The notes below the pieces were generated by a model. The model searched no databases. It was given only the letters and a program-made list of their open reading frames with translations, and was not told where the DNA came from. This document shows positions 51,175-62,906 of a stretch of 64,000 nucleotides of DNA, piece after piece (within the stretch, counting starts at the first letter, position 1; each line of letters begins with the position of its first letter). The stretch lies in NCBI GenBank assembly GCA_027574665.1, contig CM050655.1, positions 14,875,170-14,939,169 on the forward strand. Direction: 5' to 3'. The position numbers were made by a program, and so were the translations under genes. Source of the stretch: Rhynochetos jubatus. Taxonomy: Eukaryota > Chordata > Aves > Eurypygiformes > Rhynochetidae.

Positions 51175-51230
51175 GGTTTGGTTTTTGTTTGCCTTTTTTT
51201 TTGGGTTGGGTTGTTTGGGTTTTTTTTTTA
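51175..51230. repeat. T/G-rich low-complexity tract
   Basis: T runs broken by GGG (TTGGGTTGGGTTGTTTGGG type), like those at 5.5, 27.8 and 59.0 kb. Confidence 0.75.
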
Positions 51231-51752
51231 AAAATCATCTGGCTGCACTTCTGCTTTTTGACATAAAGCAGCCTGACGGAATAATTTTTAATGATATTTA
51301 TAGCTTTTCTGTGAAAAGATCCTGCTTTTCTTGGCAGCATTCTCACTTGAATATTCACAACTCGTGAACTAAGTGAAGTACTATCTTGAACTGGGACATC
51401 ACTGCAGAGCTGTAATATCACGTGACTTCATCCAAATACATTCATAAAGCAGAAAATCCCTATGAGCAATGCATGCATACAACCGTCAAAGTGTACGCTA
51501 AGGTTAAGCCATAGACGCTGGCATATAGGTGGCCAATGACCTCAAATAAAAAAGACATACTAATAAAGTCGACACTGTTTTCCTATTTACCAAAAGGAAG
51601 TTTTGAAGTTCCTATCAAGTCCTCTTGCATGTTTTTTAACTTAAATATGGCTTTTTCAGGGGATATCTAGTAACCAATAGCCTGAAAACACTGATTTCAG
51701 GTGAAGGAAATTCCAATCCTGTTTCTCCTTGTGAGGTCAGTGGCAAATTTTC

Positions 51753-51773
51753 ACTTACTTCAGTGAAGTAAGT
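51753..51773. repeat. Near-perfect 21-bp palindrome
   Basis: ACTTACTTCA-G-TGAAGTAAGT: two exact 10-bp arms around one central base. It could be a dimeric factor site. On either strand it contains a splice-donor-like GTAAGT. Confidence 0.7.
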
Positions 51774-54700
51774 CCCACCTTTTCTGAACTTAATTGCATG
51801 GGAGTTCACAATGGTCCTGCCTCTTATTGGAAAAAAGCATCAATACACATGTACACAATTTAGTGCATAGTTAATGCTGCACTTCATTTTGTGGTTTGGC
51901 TTCCACTGTCACAATGTGGTTTGGGTATCACAAGAAGTGTCTAGACATTGGTATCACCATTTCACAGTATGCGGGAAGAATTAGAATGATTTCATTGTCA
52001 AGCGGGTTCATTCTTTGTTAACAAGTGCCTTCTTGTTCAGGGAATAGCTGCAGAAACAAACACGCAGGTCACCATCACTGGGTGTCACTGAAGACTCTGT
52101 GGCAGCAAGAAATGAATGCAAATGAAGAGAGATGAGCAAAAATTAAGGGAATCAGGTAGTCCTGCAGCCACCACATGAGCTCCTACAGCTCTATCCTAGT
52201 ATTAATTGTCATTCAATTCCCCGTAGCATTCTAAAACCTAGACGATCAGATAATAAGAGGTTGAGTAGTATGCATAACATCAAGCTGATTAAATTTGTTT
52301 ACTGATAATTCTTTCAGGTTCCCATGAATATCATGTAATTTTCAAGGTTTATTTCAAACAGATTTTATGTAATGTATTATTGACAACATCCTCATGGACT
52401 ATTTCTACAATGTCATTCAGGATAATTATTTCACAACAGATTTTCAGAGTCCCTGATTCCTGTTGGGATTCGCTTTTGCATAAATTACAGAGCAGAATAT
52501 TTAATCAGTGTCCCCATTAGAACCCTATGGCTTATTTTTAGGAATAAGGAATGAGAGAATGGAGAGATTTCAGGAGGGGCATGGGGAAGGAAAGAAATAG
52601 TCGTACAATTGCAGCATGAATATTCTCCTCGGTAATATTTTCTGAGGAACAGCAAAGCTAAATACTGTCCTGCAGCATCTTTGCCTCTTTTAGAAATAAA
52701 CACTGACATTAATCTTTTGACTCCATTAAATATTAATCAATCACCTTATAGAGTTACAAACAATTACCACTTTAACCGCATGCTCCTTAATGTTGTTCGA
52801 AAAAATGTGTTAGTCCCTCTTTTACAATACCAAAAAATAATAAATCCAAGAATTACGACCACATCGATTTTGCATTTTAATACATATACACAGAAAAAGT
52901 GGACAATTGCTTGTCTCCTCAAGATGACAAATCCTTGTACTTCAAAATCTTCATATGTATTTCCTATAGCCTGAGCATCAGAACAGGGTGCTGTGCTCAC
53001 CGCTTGCAAAAGGGAGTTAGGCAGGCAGACCGATATGGTCCAGCCATTTGGCAATATAGCAAGAAAAGCACACATACAAACTCACTTGTCTAATAGATTG
53101 CAAGCTGCCCTCCGATGTCTGCTCACCACAGAGGTTTAAAAAGGTTGAAGCAGAAACTAAACCTTTCTGACTGACGGAAATCCGGGTTTCACTGAATAAG
53201 GACCAAAGAAAGCATTTACTGTAATCAATATGTGAGCATACCGTTATTTTGTCAGAGCAGGGTAGTGTTCCAGGCCACCAGCACATACTGAGTAGCGAGG
53301 GAAAGGAACCATGTCCCCACTGCCTGGTCTGAACCCCTATCACCATTCTGACATTTTAAGCCTCTGTCAAAGAGACAAAGCGTGTTGCTGCTGCAAGGGA
53401 AGGGACCCAAACACAGCAGAAACCGAAAAATAAAGAAACAGCTTGAAGAGCAGATGGGGTTGTGAATCTATCCACAAAGGATCTAGCAAAGAAATCATGA
53501 CTAGCACTAGGAGACACAACAGGCAGCACAGGAAAGGCCATATCTCACTTCTCAAGCTCAAATTGCACCCAAACTTCACCAGTAACTACAATGCACAGGG
53601 AACAGCTATTTTGACAGGCAGGGCTTAAAATTCCTGCGTGTACAGAGTCAACAACAGCATAATGCCAGATTACCTTTGTGACCTTTTCTCAACTGCACAT
53701 TCAGGCACAAGGACTGTGAGTGGTACAGTACTCCTGTAGCGCATGGGTGACTGAGGGTCCTGTGTAGTAACCAATGAACAAGACAAAGTTTTGTACATTA
53801 CCCAGGAGTACTGCTGTTTGTGGAGTGTATGTCCAGAGCACAAGGTTCACAGCTGGGTGCAACTCTGCATCCTTCATTCCTTGCCCCACCAGTATAACTC
53901 TCACATATTTGTCATACCAGTACCACACAGTGAAGACCAAGACCTGACCAAGTACAGTGGTGCTAGTTTGCATATGTCCATAGTCATGCCAATACAGAAG
54001 CTACTGACTGATAATGTTTAAAACTGCTGAAACCCACAAGCTTAAACTGTCCCAGAGACTTAACTGTCTGTGTTTGCGGTCTCTTCACAGCATGCACTCA
54101 TTCTTCTTACCAACAGCACACCAGAAAATGTGCCACCAGCCCACTGGCAATTGAGAGTTGCTTGCTGATGGCCATCAGGGGCATCAGGGCTTGGCTTTCA
54201 CAAGGAGCCTGGAAAAGGATTTACATCTGTCCCCAGTTTTCCATGGAAAAATGCTTTCACCATTTTGCCACTGTGTCCCTCCAGCCCCTTATCATTTTAA
54301 GTCATAATTAATAATTTGTTTCTTTCTCCCTCAGACATCCATATACCCAAATAAATGCACTTGTAAAACTCTTACAGTTACAAGACATTTGGGCCTAAGG
54401 CTTAGGTGCAGTTGCAAGTTCAGCAAGTACCCAGGTACTATACCTTTTTGCACCATTTCCTTTAGAAGACAGATATAATCTGACAGTGGCTATATGCTCA
54501 CGACCCCGCAGAAGACAAAATACCCTACCTTCTAGGGTAGCCATATCATTTGTACTTGTACTTTACGTGGAGTACGAGAACTTTAAGCAAGTCAGGGCAT
54601 CCTGCCAGCATCTAACACGTTAGCAACTTTTTTTAAAGGCCTTGTGGTAGAAGTTACAGTATACTCACTGGTGCAAGTCTTTTTAGGTTTTTCTTCTTTC

Positions 54701-55349
54701 TTGATAAATCACAACTTCTGTAGTGATACCACAGCAACGTATTAGTTTCGTCACTGTACGGAGACTCAGAGCAGCAGATCCAAGTCATTTATTCACATTA
54801 CATATACAATTCAATTATCATTCATCATGACATTCATTTCTTCTGAGGCTTCTTTTTTGTTTGTAAATCAGCTTTAGGGTTGTTTTTAATAATAGAAGTC
54901 ACCTAGACTCTTAGAAAAAGTGTAACGACTGCTAGACCTTTCAGTGATATAAGAAACTAGGACCTGGGGAATATGACTTATAGCAGCAGTCTTTCTAGCA
55001 CAGCGGTTCATGACCAAGCCTGTAAGATAAGACCACCTTTAAGCCCTCCAGTGGGTATAAAGAGAAGCAGTTCTAGCTTGAGAAAAGTGCTAAGAATGAA
55101 GTTGGCCTCCCCCACTCTTCACTACTAGTTTGGTACCAAAGCATATTGGTTTGTGCAGATCATTTGGAAAAGATCAAGACTACTGTGCTTGACTACTTTG
55201 AAATTATTAGGAGATCTCATTAAAAAGCCTTTAAAAAGACATTTTTATGAAGATAATTATATGGATACTGTCTGGAAAACTCCAATAAAATACATACTGA
55301 TGTGCACATACTTAAATTACTTCAGTTGATGTGAAACACTGGAAGCTGT

Positions 55350-55988
55350 TTGTTATCACAGTGCAACGGGCTGTATGATCCTCCTCATGTATGCCCTGCG
55401 CAGGACAACAGAAGGACCAAAATCCAGGAGAACAGAGGCACACACCCCCCCGCACCTCACCACAATCCTGCAGCAGCTGAGCGAGGCAGAGCCAGGGGAC
55501 AGACGAGGAGCCCAAACAGCTGCTTAACACAGGGTTTCTCTCTCCCAGGATACAGCAGCAAAAGTATCACAATGATAATCTGCTGCCACAGCTTCAGGCA
55601 TTGGTGTGTTCCCTGCCGCTACACAAACGCTAGCCTGCAGCTGGGAGGCTGGCAGGCACGAGCCAGCTCGGTTGCAGCCTGGAGCAAGGTGAAGGGGCTC
55701 CATACCACCAGTAACATCCCTCCTGTCAAAAGGAAAACATATAGGAAAATCTCTAAGTTATTCCCTTTCTTCCACAATGCAGCTGGGGCTTTTCAGCCAG
55801 GGATAATGGCTTCCACAGACCAACAGCTACAGGCAAGACCCTCCATCTCAGGAGTGCAGTGCTGCCATCTCCACCGGGTGTTCCACACGTACAGCCAGCT
55901 CACAGCTCATGCTGTGGGCACCAGCCGTGTCACTGAGCACACAGGCACCCAGGCCGACTTGCACCAGTGCCTTCTTCCACAAATTTAA
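55350..55988 (+). other. Longest ATG-initiated open frame (212 codons), GC-richer island, function unknown
   Basis: Starts at an ATG at 55350 and runs to a TAA at 55986-55988. The first third is basic and Pro/Ala-rich (RGTHPPAPHHNPAAAERGRA), the middle has several Cys and His, and no transmembrane segment or known domain is seen. The island has a higher GC content than its flanks, which lowers stop-codon frequency. A long frame may therefore be compositional or lie in an old repeat. No TATA box, CpG cluster or polyadenylation signal supports a gene. Confidence 0.15.
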
Positions 55989-57179
55989 GCACAAATTTAA
56001 TGGGACAAATGGGAATTATGACCTTAAAAAAAGAAAAATACTGGCTGACAAACCAGTTCTTTGACATACGAGAAACTACAGGAGGGTCTGCTAACGTGTG
56101 ATAAAGCTCACCAGGAACAAAGGTCAAGAACAAAATCAATGGGAAGTAAACATCAGCAGAGAACAAGCAGTGATCAATCTTCATCACTTCTTTCCACAGA
56201 GGTGAGGCTTGGTAAATTAGGGTCTTCTGACAACTGGGGCTGGCTGGCCTGCATGTAACATACATATCATTAACAAGGATTAAAGCTCATTATTCCACGT
56301 GTTCCCCGCCCTGGTGACTAGGGCAATGTTTGCCAAGAGCGCTGCCAGCCAACTCACCCTGCATTTTAATCAGCAGAGAATAGCTTTTTCAGCCATAGTT
56401 TATAACAGGCAGAGAAAAAGATCAAACCAGAGACCTGCAGAAGTTCAGTAAGATACAGCTGTAGATCCATGAACTCTACACTTTCGCCATAAAACAGCAT
56501 GGCAGACTGGGGAATATCAAATGGTACACAGCAGAGAGAGTCAAACATTGGTGGCATTGGGGTGCAAGGGTGCTGCTTCACAGGAGTCTCAGAAAACTCA
56601 TGTATAATACTAAGTAGATCAAATATATTACAGGAAATTAAATCAAACAATTTTATGTTTGATGTGTACAGGTCACTTAAAGACCAAAGAAGACCAAATA
56701 CCCAACATATAATTTTGCCATTATATCTCAAAAGGGAACACAGCATGATGCTACCAAAAAAACCCAGTAATCCTGCAATTCTGATCTGCTTACAACACTC
56801 CATCTGTCTGCAATCTTATCACTCTTCTTGATATAGATCCAGATTTGAAATAAATCAGAAACTGCTTTAATCTCCCAAAGCTTTGAGCAGTTTTTTAACC
56901 TGCCCTCCCAGCTGAGTACATGCACCATTCTGGATGTTCTTTCTGTCAGACTGGAGCATATCCTATGTGACATGCATTTCACTATCAATCCTATTAACTC
57001 CTTAGGCTACAGCAGGTTAGACCACTAAGTACGTAGGCCCAAAGGGTCAAGGCTTCAGTTTCTCTGTGTCAGATAACAGGCTCAACTCTCAAGTGCTGAT
57101 TCAAAGTCTAATTAAGCCAGTGGAGTTCTTTCCATTCAGTTAAAAGCTCGTTATGGTTTTATTCACTCTTATTACAACT

Positions 57180-57480
57180 ACCAAACTGAAGGGACACTGG
57201 GTCCAGGCTTAGACCTCAGGCAGAGAGTGCAGGCACTGCCAGGGCTCCCCAGCATAGATGGGGCATGGCCAGTCCCACCACCAGAGACAGGGTGGGCAGT
57301 GCCAGCCCCAGGCATCTCCCTGGGGATGGGGACAGGCTCAGGCCAGCAAGGTACAGGCTAGACATGGCTACAGCTGCAACTGCACCCTTCAACCCCCTCA
57401 AATGTCTTCAAGACAAGTCAAGGCTTCCAAACCAGCACTCCCTTGCCAGAGAGCTGGCCTTGCCATGTGTGAGTGAAAGC
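57180..57480. repeat. GC-rich, internally repetitive segment
   Basis: Abruptly GC-rich between AT-rich flanks. Short words GGCAGTGCCAG, GGGGATGGGGA and GGCCAGCAAGG recur in variant form. It is probably an old unidentified repeat. It is poor in CpG, so it is not a typical CpG island. Confidence 0.4.
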
Positions 57481-58234
57481 CTCCCTTGAGTCTAAACCCA
57501 ACAAAGATCAAGTTACTTTCCCATGGAGAATCCAACCAGTTTTTCAGGCCCAATGTTAGAAATGCAAGAATCATCTTTTCGCAGCAGTTATTATACACTT
57601 CTGTTTATATGGATTGAAAGCTTGGGAAAACTTTGGCCAGAGCATATTTCATTTCAGGTCTTGGAGGCAAAGAAGAAAAAAAAATACCACATTTATCCCA
57701 ATACTGACTATAGTAATTGCAAGAATACATTATAAAATCCACAATTAGACTTGATAACCTGCATCTTCATTCCATTATTATTTCAAACAGGTGAGGATTC
57801 GTTCTGGATACTCACTATAAAAAAAACTATCAAAGTGATTCAGTTTGAGTCAAAAAAATAAGGACAAAGGAATGATCAAGAATTGTGAGAACAAACTACA
57901 AGCATTAGCATTTATGTTGAGGACCTTTATGGAAGGCAACTCTTATCAGACACTCCCCCAGCCCTCAGAAATAATGCCCTGGAACACAACAATATTAATC
58001 AAATCTCTGCTTCCTGAATGCTGCTGTCTGGATAGGAGCGGACATCTAAAAAGCTAGAACAAAGAAAATCACTTTTTCCCACTGCAGTCACATATCCATT
58101 AGAGCTTTTTTAGATGCTTCTTACGAATCTCTACAACTTCTGTTATTGTCTGTAGGGATAGAGTAGTAGTATCTCATAGAAGACAGATAGAAAAGAGTGC
58201 ACACAAAAAGAGAAGGTATGCAAGCTTGAGTAAT

Positions 58235-58251
58235 GAGAGAGAGAGAGAGAG
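58235..58251. repeat. (GA)n microsatellite
   Basis: About eight GA units. Short simple repeat. Confidence 0.85.
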
Positions 58252-58694
58252 TTGAAGAAAGAATTAGTGTTAGCAATTTAGAAATAATACAGCATGCAAT
58301 AAGGTAGTATTCCCCCATGTATTAATTCAATGCGTACCAAAGATGTTTGTTTTTTGTTCAGATTACAAACCTGCATATGACAAAGTACTATTTTAAACCT
58401 GATAATACACATTTGAATTTGATTGAGACAGAAGTTTTTCCTCCTGTCATCTGTGAAACCTGAAAGGTAAATTCCACTCCTACCAGCAGATTCATTGGTG
58501 TACATTTCCAAGCTTCTTTTTCCCTCAAAAGCACCCGTGTTACGTATAACCCTATTTCCATAATTCTTAAAAGTTTTTTTTGGGTTGGACAGCCTTAATA
58601 AAGGTCTTTTAGCTTAATTGCATACATGACTCCACACCAGCATGATTTCCAGTTTTAAAACCTTTAAATCCTACGCCTTTTTTCTGGGTGATCC

Positions 58695-58800
58695 TATAAA
58701 AAGGTCAGAAACCTGCTAGATCTTCCCCCGTTTTGTGCAACGCAAAGCTAACACGACTTCACGCGCAGCCTAGCGTAACGTGCGGCTGACAATCGGGCTG
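58695..58800 (+). promoter_or_regulatory. Candidate TATA promoter, CpG micro-island and first exon
   Basis: A canonical TATA box (TATAAAAAG, 58695-58703) sits about 30 bases before a stretch with about ten CpG dinucleotides in roughly 90 bases (58730-58811). The rest of the window is strongly CpG-depleted. The CpG-dense part runs straight into a consensus splice donor, CGGGCTG|GTAAGCACC, at 58801. Together this is the arrangement of a core promoter with a short non-coding first exon (about 58725-58800) of a plus-strand transcript. No ATG occurs in that exon, so it would be 5' UTR or lncRNA. The only downstream plus-strand candidate exon noted is at 62676. Chance or a CpG-bearing repeat remnant are the alternatives. 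Confidence 0.3.
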
Positions 58801-61800
58801 GTAAGCACCGCAGCCATACCAGCATTGCTGCCTACTCTGCACTGCCACACAGTGCGAGTTGTCCAAGGGGAAGACAGTTTGCTGAGGACCTGATGTCTGG
58901 GGGCTGGCAAGAAGGGTTTGGAAGGATGCACAGCCTAGAAGACAGGGCAGGGCTCACCAAAGAGAAGAACTTGTGTTCTGCTCCCAACTGACGTGGAATT
59001 ACCTGCAGAAAACCATTTACCTTTTTTTTTTGGTTGGTTTTTTTTTTTAACACCCAGATTTCTGCTCCACATTGATTGGCAAAACACAAGAATTGGAAGT
59101 AGGAGGTTGGACAGGGATAATTCACATGTCATCCAGTTAAAGGCAATTCAGCAGGTTTTGGCCTTTCAGTATCGTCCCTGTCAGAGGGAATATGATAGAT
59201 AAATCCAATAATGCGAGATAACAAAAGGGATACTGGCTTTCCAACCCCCAATCAGCAACAGCAGTGAAAAACCAGGGCTGAATACCAGGCTTAGCCTGTT
59301 TTAGCAGAGGAATTCTTACTGCAACTCTTCATCCTGAAACCTCAGTACTCCCAGGATACAAATTTCTACAGCATATTTATTTATTCATTTGCTTGTCCTG
59401 ACTGGGTTTTTCCAGAGAAAACCCTGAAAATATTTTCTCTTTCCAGGCTCCCATGACACCTGTTTTTCTCCAGCTTTATTTACTTAATTCTTGTTTTTTT
59501 TAAATACACGTGAATTCTAGTGGGTTTACCATAGCAAGCTCACAGTTAATAACTTAGAAGGAATGCAGGAGCTGATGAAAGGAAGCACATCTTGAAGCAG
59601 AGAGGAAACTATCCAAAATAAAACACTGAATCAGGCATCAGTTTTTCCTGTGGTCCTTCATGAGCCACGAAGTCTTTCTGTCCTCACTCCCTATCAGGGA
59701 GCTCATTAGCTGAATAAATGATAGTTAAAAACCCATTAACAAAAGTCAGATTTTCCAGGCTTGATCAACTAGGTTTTTTGAGTGTGAAAAGATCCTAACT
59801 CACAAGCCTTAAGGAGGAAGCTCCTTCTGCTGAATAAGTAATTTATGATCACTGCCTCCCTTTCCAACCCCTTCTGAAACGTTTCTTTAAACAGAGAGGT
59901 CTGGGGGAGGTAGAGGGAAGAGGTTATCCTTTCCGATATTCACAGCAAGACTTGTCTCCGTTTTCCATTGTAATTAATTTTTCCTTTTTCTTTTCTGATC
60001 TCAAACTCAAGCGGCGAATGAAAAGCAAGATGTATCCCGCTAGACAAACACGCCTAGATTTCATATTGCTGATTCAGTTCTTTTTCCCAGGGTTCATACC
60101 AAGGCTGTGGTGGTACTGCTGGCTGTAACCATTCAAGCTCAACAGCCCAGTGGGACTAATTACTGCATTTACAGTAAAACATGCAAGGAAATGTATCTCC
60201 CTATCTCCATATAGCCAAGTTTACTGAAGGATAACCTACTACATTACACAGATTAATACTCCAGTGAGTAAATTAATCCTCAGAATTTCACTCACTACTT
60301 GTGGCTTATAAATTTTAATTGGCTCTAAACTGCCACATGAATTTATGTGAACGAGTATTGATGAGGTAAAAGGGATCAGAAATTACTCTATCAGAGCACA
60401 GAGATAAGAGATAACAGAATATGTTGGGACCAACTTATACACATATATAAATGTTTACAAAGCAGGATTCCAACTTGCTTTAGAGGTACATCATCATAGC
60501 TTACATATAACTCCACTGAGGAGGAAAGCAGCAGCACTAGAAAGCCAGTTTCATAAAGTGAAACACTCCCATTTTACAAACAAACAGATTCAAACCTGAA
60601 AGGTAAGCAGTGCTTGTGCTACTTTCGATTACACTGTTATTGACCACAGTCAATCGAAACTACAGCACAGCAATCAGAACAGCTTTCCCATATGCTGACA
60701 CGCTGGTACACCATACAAGAGGGTATTTTGACAACGATGAAATATGGCACCAGCCTTTTAAAGGTATTAGAAGTGCTTAATAATATACACTGGTATCTCT
60801 AGGAAATCATACACCTTCAGAAAGTTCTGTCAACAGGACAAAACTTACCCTCCAATATGCAATTGTTTACAAAGATTTTCACAGGTTGAACCTTCCAACA
60901 GTGCATCAGAACAGAATCGGTTCCCTGAAATGCTAGGACAGTCTGAAATGTCCTTTTTCTTTTTTTTAAACATTTACCATGATATGGTTTGTTAACCCTG
61001 AAATACAGCAATGATTACTTGAATGTTGGTAACATTAGGAGTTCTACTACTGCCCATGACAGCAGGAGTACCCACTATGTATTACCATCTTTGTGAAATA
61101 CGGCAGCAGTTAGGGAGGTAGAGAATCCGAGAACTGACTCACTCCATTTATGTCAAGACTTCTTGAACCTGGTAATATGAAAGGTCAAGTCTACCTCCTT
61201 TGGCCTGCCCAAATGTAACTTCCTGAAAGCCAGGAAACAAAATCAACAGCCAAGGACCTTCCTTGTACTGCAGTTACGCATTTTTTTCAGTTAACACATA
61301 TGGCACACAGAAATAACGCTGACACCAAACAATTTCATATACTCTAAATGTAAATAAAGTGAGAGGCCACCTTTTTCATATTTATTTCCACATCTACCCA
61401 CGGTTTCCACAGACATTTAAAAGACACTTCACAAATTGTTTTATCTTCCAGTAGTTAGCTATTAGGAATGTCCCATTTACTATCATTAGCACTGATGTTG
61501 CTGTATAAAAGAAAAAAACTCTAAGGCTAAAATAGACTATTGTGTCCTTTTCATCTTGAAGGTAGATCACTAAATTGCCCCAGCAAGTATTTCAAGAGGA
61601 GGATTGTGTTGCACCCCACGCTCAGACTGCTTTTCAGACCACTTTGTGAACAGACTCCTGTATTCAAGCACAGCTCCTAACTGTAACTTCAGCCCCTATG
61701 ACAACAATATTACACTGAAGAGATGACCCAGTGTCCATCTTTAGAAGCCTCTGATGTATTATTTGAGTAAACTAAAAGGCAGCATAAGTTTTCTTTGAGG

Positions 61801-62675
61801 CAAACTCCTTACAACAAGGAGTATCTTATAGTAAGCTTTGGGAATGCCTTGGAATTCACAATGCTCCTTGTAACACTGAAGAAGAAAAACTGAAAAGGGG
61901 ATATAAACAGTAACTTTACAGTCACATATATGCTCAGCAACTCCCTATTTTTTCACTTTATGCCCTACAGCTGTGCATGACACCAAGTTAAGGCACAACT
62001 TGAAAAGAAACAAAGCTACACAGCGTCAATATTGGGGATGACATAAAATAAACAGAGGTTGAGTAAATGTGAGATTTTGTTTGCATACTCCAATTTCAGG
62101 TTCTAGGCTATCTGGAAATACTGCTCGAATTAGAGAACACCTGTTTGTAACACCACTTTTTGGTCAAAACCTAGGGGGCAAATAAGTCACTACAAGAAAC
62201 CCACCGACTTGTTTCTAGATATTTCTTTCTAATGTTTTTCCTTTATCCATTTCACAGCATGCTCTTTTTACTTTCGTATATTCTCTTTCATTTGTTTTAT
62301 GACACGGCCAAAGACAACTTCCAATTCAGAGGCAAATAAAGCCTTTCTTTTTTTTACCTAAAAAGAAAGACTAACTAAATTTCAGCTAGACACTATTTCA
62401 CTCACATATTTAATTTTCTGCTCTTTAAGTATTTCCAGTTACTACTTAACAATAGTGAAGCTCCAACAGTGTTAAATAGAGGTCCAAGAGTTTTCCTACC
62501 TTTATCTGAGTTCAAGAGTTCCCAAGGCTGCTCTCCCTGCACTTCAGGTTAAGCTGGTGATCCCCAGCACATTCAGACATATCTCAGTGAAGCAGTAGCT
62601 CTTCTACCTTCTTATCCAGAAAAAATTAGATTGGGAATGTTCAGCCCTCTGATCCTGCTTTCCCTGGGCTTTCAG
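58801..62675. other. Non-coding stretch
   Basis: Contains a T/G-rich tract at 59022-59048 and an ATG-poor plus-strand open frame of 96 codons at 59838-60128. The segment 60160-60400 has TAATTA and TTAATTGG cores, like a conserved enhancer. A minus-strand splice-bounded segment near 60847-60922 is open in two frames with no decisive support. Confidence 0.45.
59022..59048. repeat. T/G-rich low-complexity tract
   Basis: Two T runs separated by GGTTGG. Same class as the tracts at 5.5, 27.8 and 51.2 kb. Confidence 0.75.
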
Positions 62676-62906
62676 ATTCTGAGCAAGGTGAACTTAGATT
62701 TAGTTTCTCCCTCAGGTGCTACCCAATCCTTCCAGATTGTCCTAGACAGAAGGGCTTCAGAGTTCTCTGGTTGTGCGTTTTGTAGGGCAAGATTATCACC
62801 CTTTGAGGATGCTTGGTTGCTTTGTCAATCTTTAGGAAATCAGCAACAGAAAGTAGCCCATTCTTGGTCTTCCAAAAAGTGCTGGCCCAAAACACCAAAA
62901 AAATAG
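62676..62906 (+). other. Candidate acceptor-bounded terminal open frame, plus strand
   Basis: A strong acceptor (TGCTTTCCCTGGGCTTTCAG) ends at 62675. From 62676 the phase-0 frame is open for 76 codons to TAG, reading SGATQSFQIVLDRRASEFSG in its first part, then a Cys-containing segment (CAFCRAR), and ending KKCWPKTPKK. An internal GTGAAC eleven codons-worth of bases earlier could act as a donor for a 12-nt microexon instead. It lies downstream of the promoter candidate at 58.7 kb on the same strand. Not recognised. Confidence 0.13.

Larger units (their letters stand above)
45511..55349. other. Long non-coding stretch
   Basis: The minus-strand 190-codon frame at 50849-51421 is open, partly through the complement of a T/G-rich tract (51175-51230). 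Its middle part ends at a donor-like AAAGG|GTAAGTAC near 51015 but lacks a pyrimidine tract upstream. A 21-base palindrome lies at 51753-51773. Frames near 52764-53346 and 53701-54021 are open on both strands, with no motif recognised. No gene is supported. Confidence 0.45.
55989..58694. other. Non-coding stretch with a second GC-rich island
   Basis: Overlapping open frames lie at 56366-56803 (minus, 145 codons, hydrophobic) and 56499-56831 (plus, 110 codons). Neither is recognised, and at least one must be non-coding. The segment 57180-57480 is rich in GGCAG, CCAGG and GGGGA units and looks like a degenerate repeat. A (GA)n run is at 58235-58251. Confidence 0.45.

Noticed and set aside
50849-51421. 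190-codon minus-strand open frame as a gene
   Set aside because: Part of the frame is the complement of a T/G-rich tract (Lys/Pro/Gln-rich), no motif is present, and the acceptor for an exon ending at the GTAAGTAC site lacks a pyrimidine tract.
60847-60922. 76-nt minus-strand exon reading NRFCSDALLEGSTCENLC, reminiscent of the Cys pattern in FAM69/DIPK1 proteins
   Set aside because: Similarity is a short Cys spacing only, a second frame is also open, and the acceptor is mediocre.
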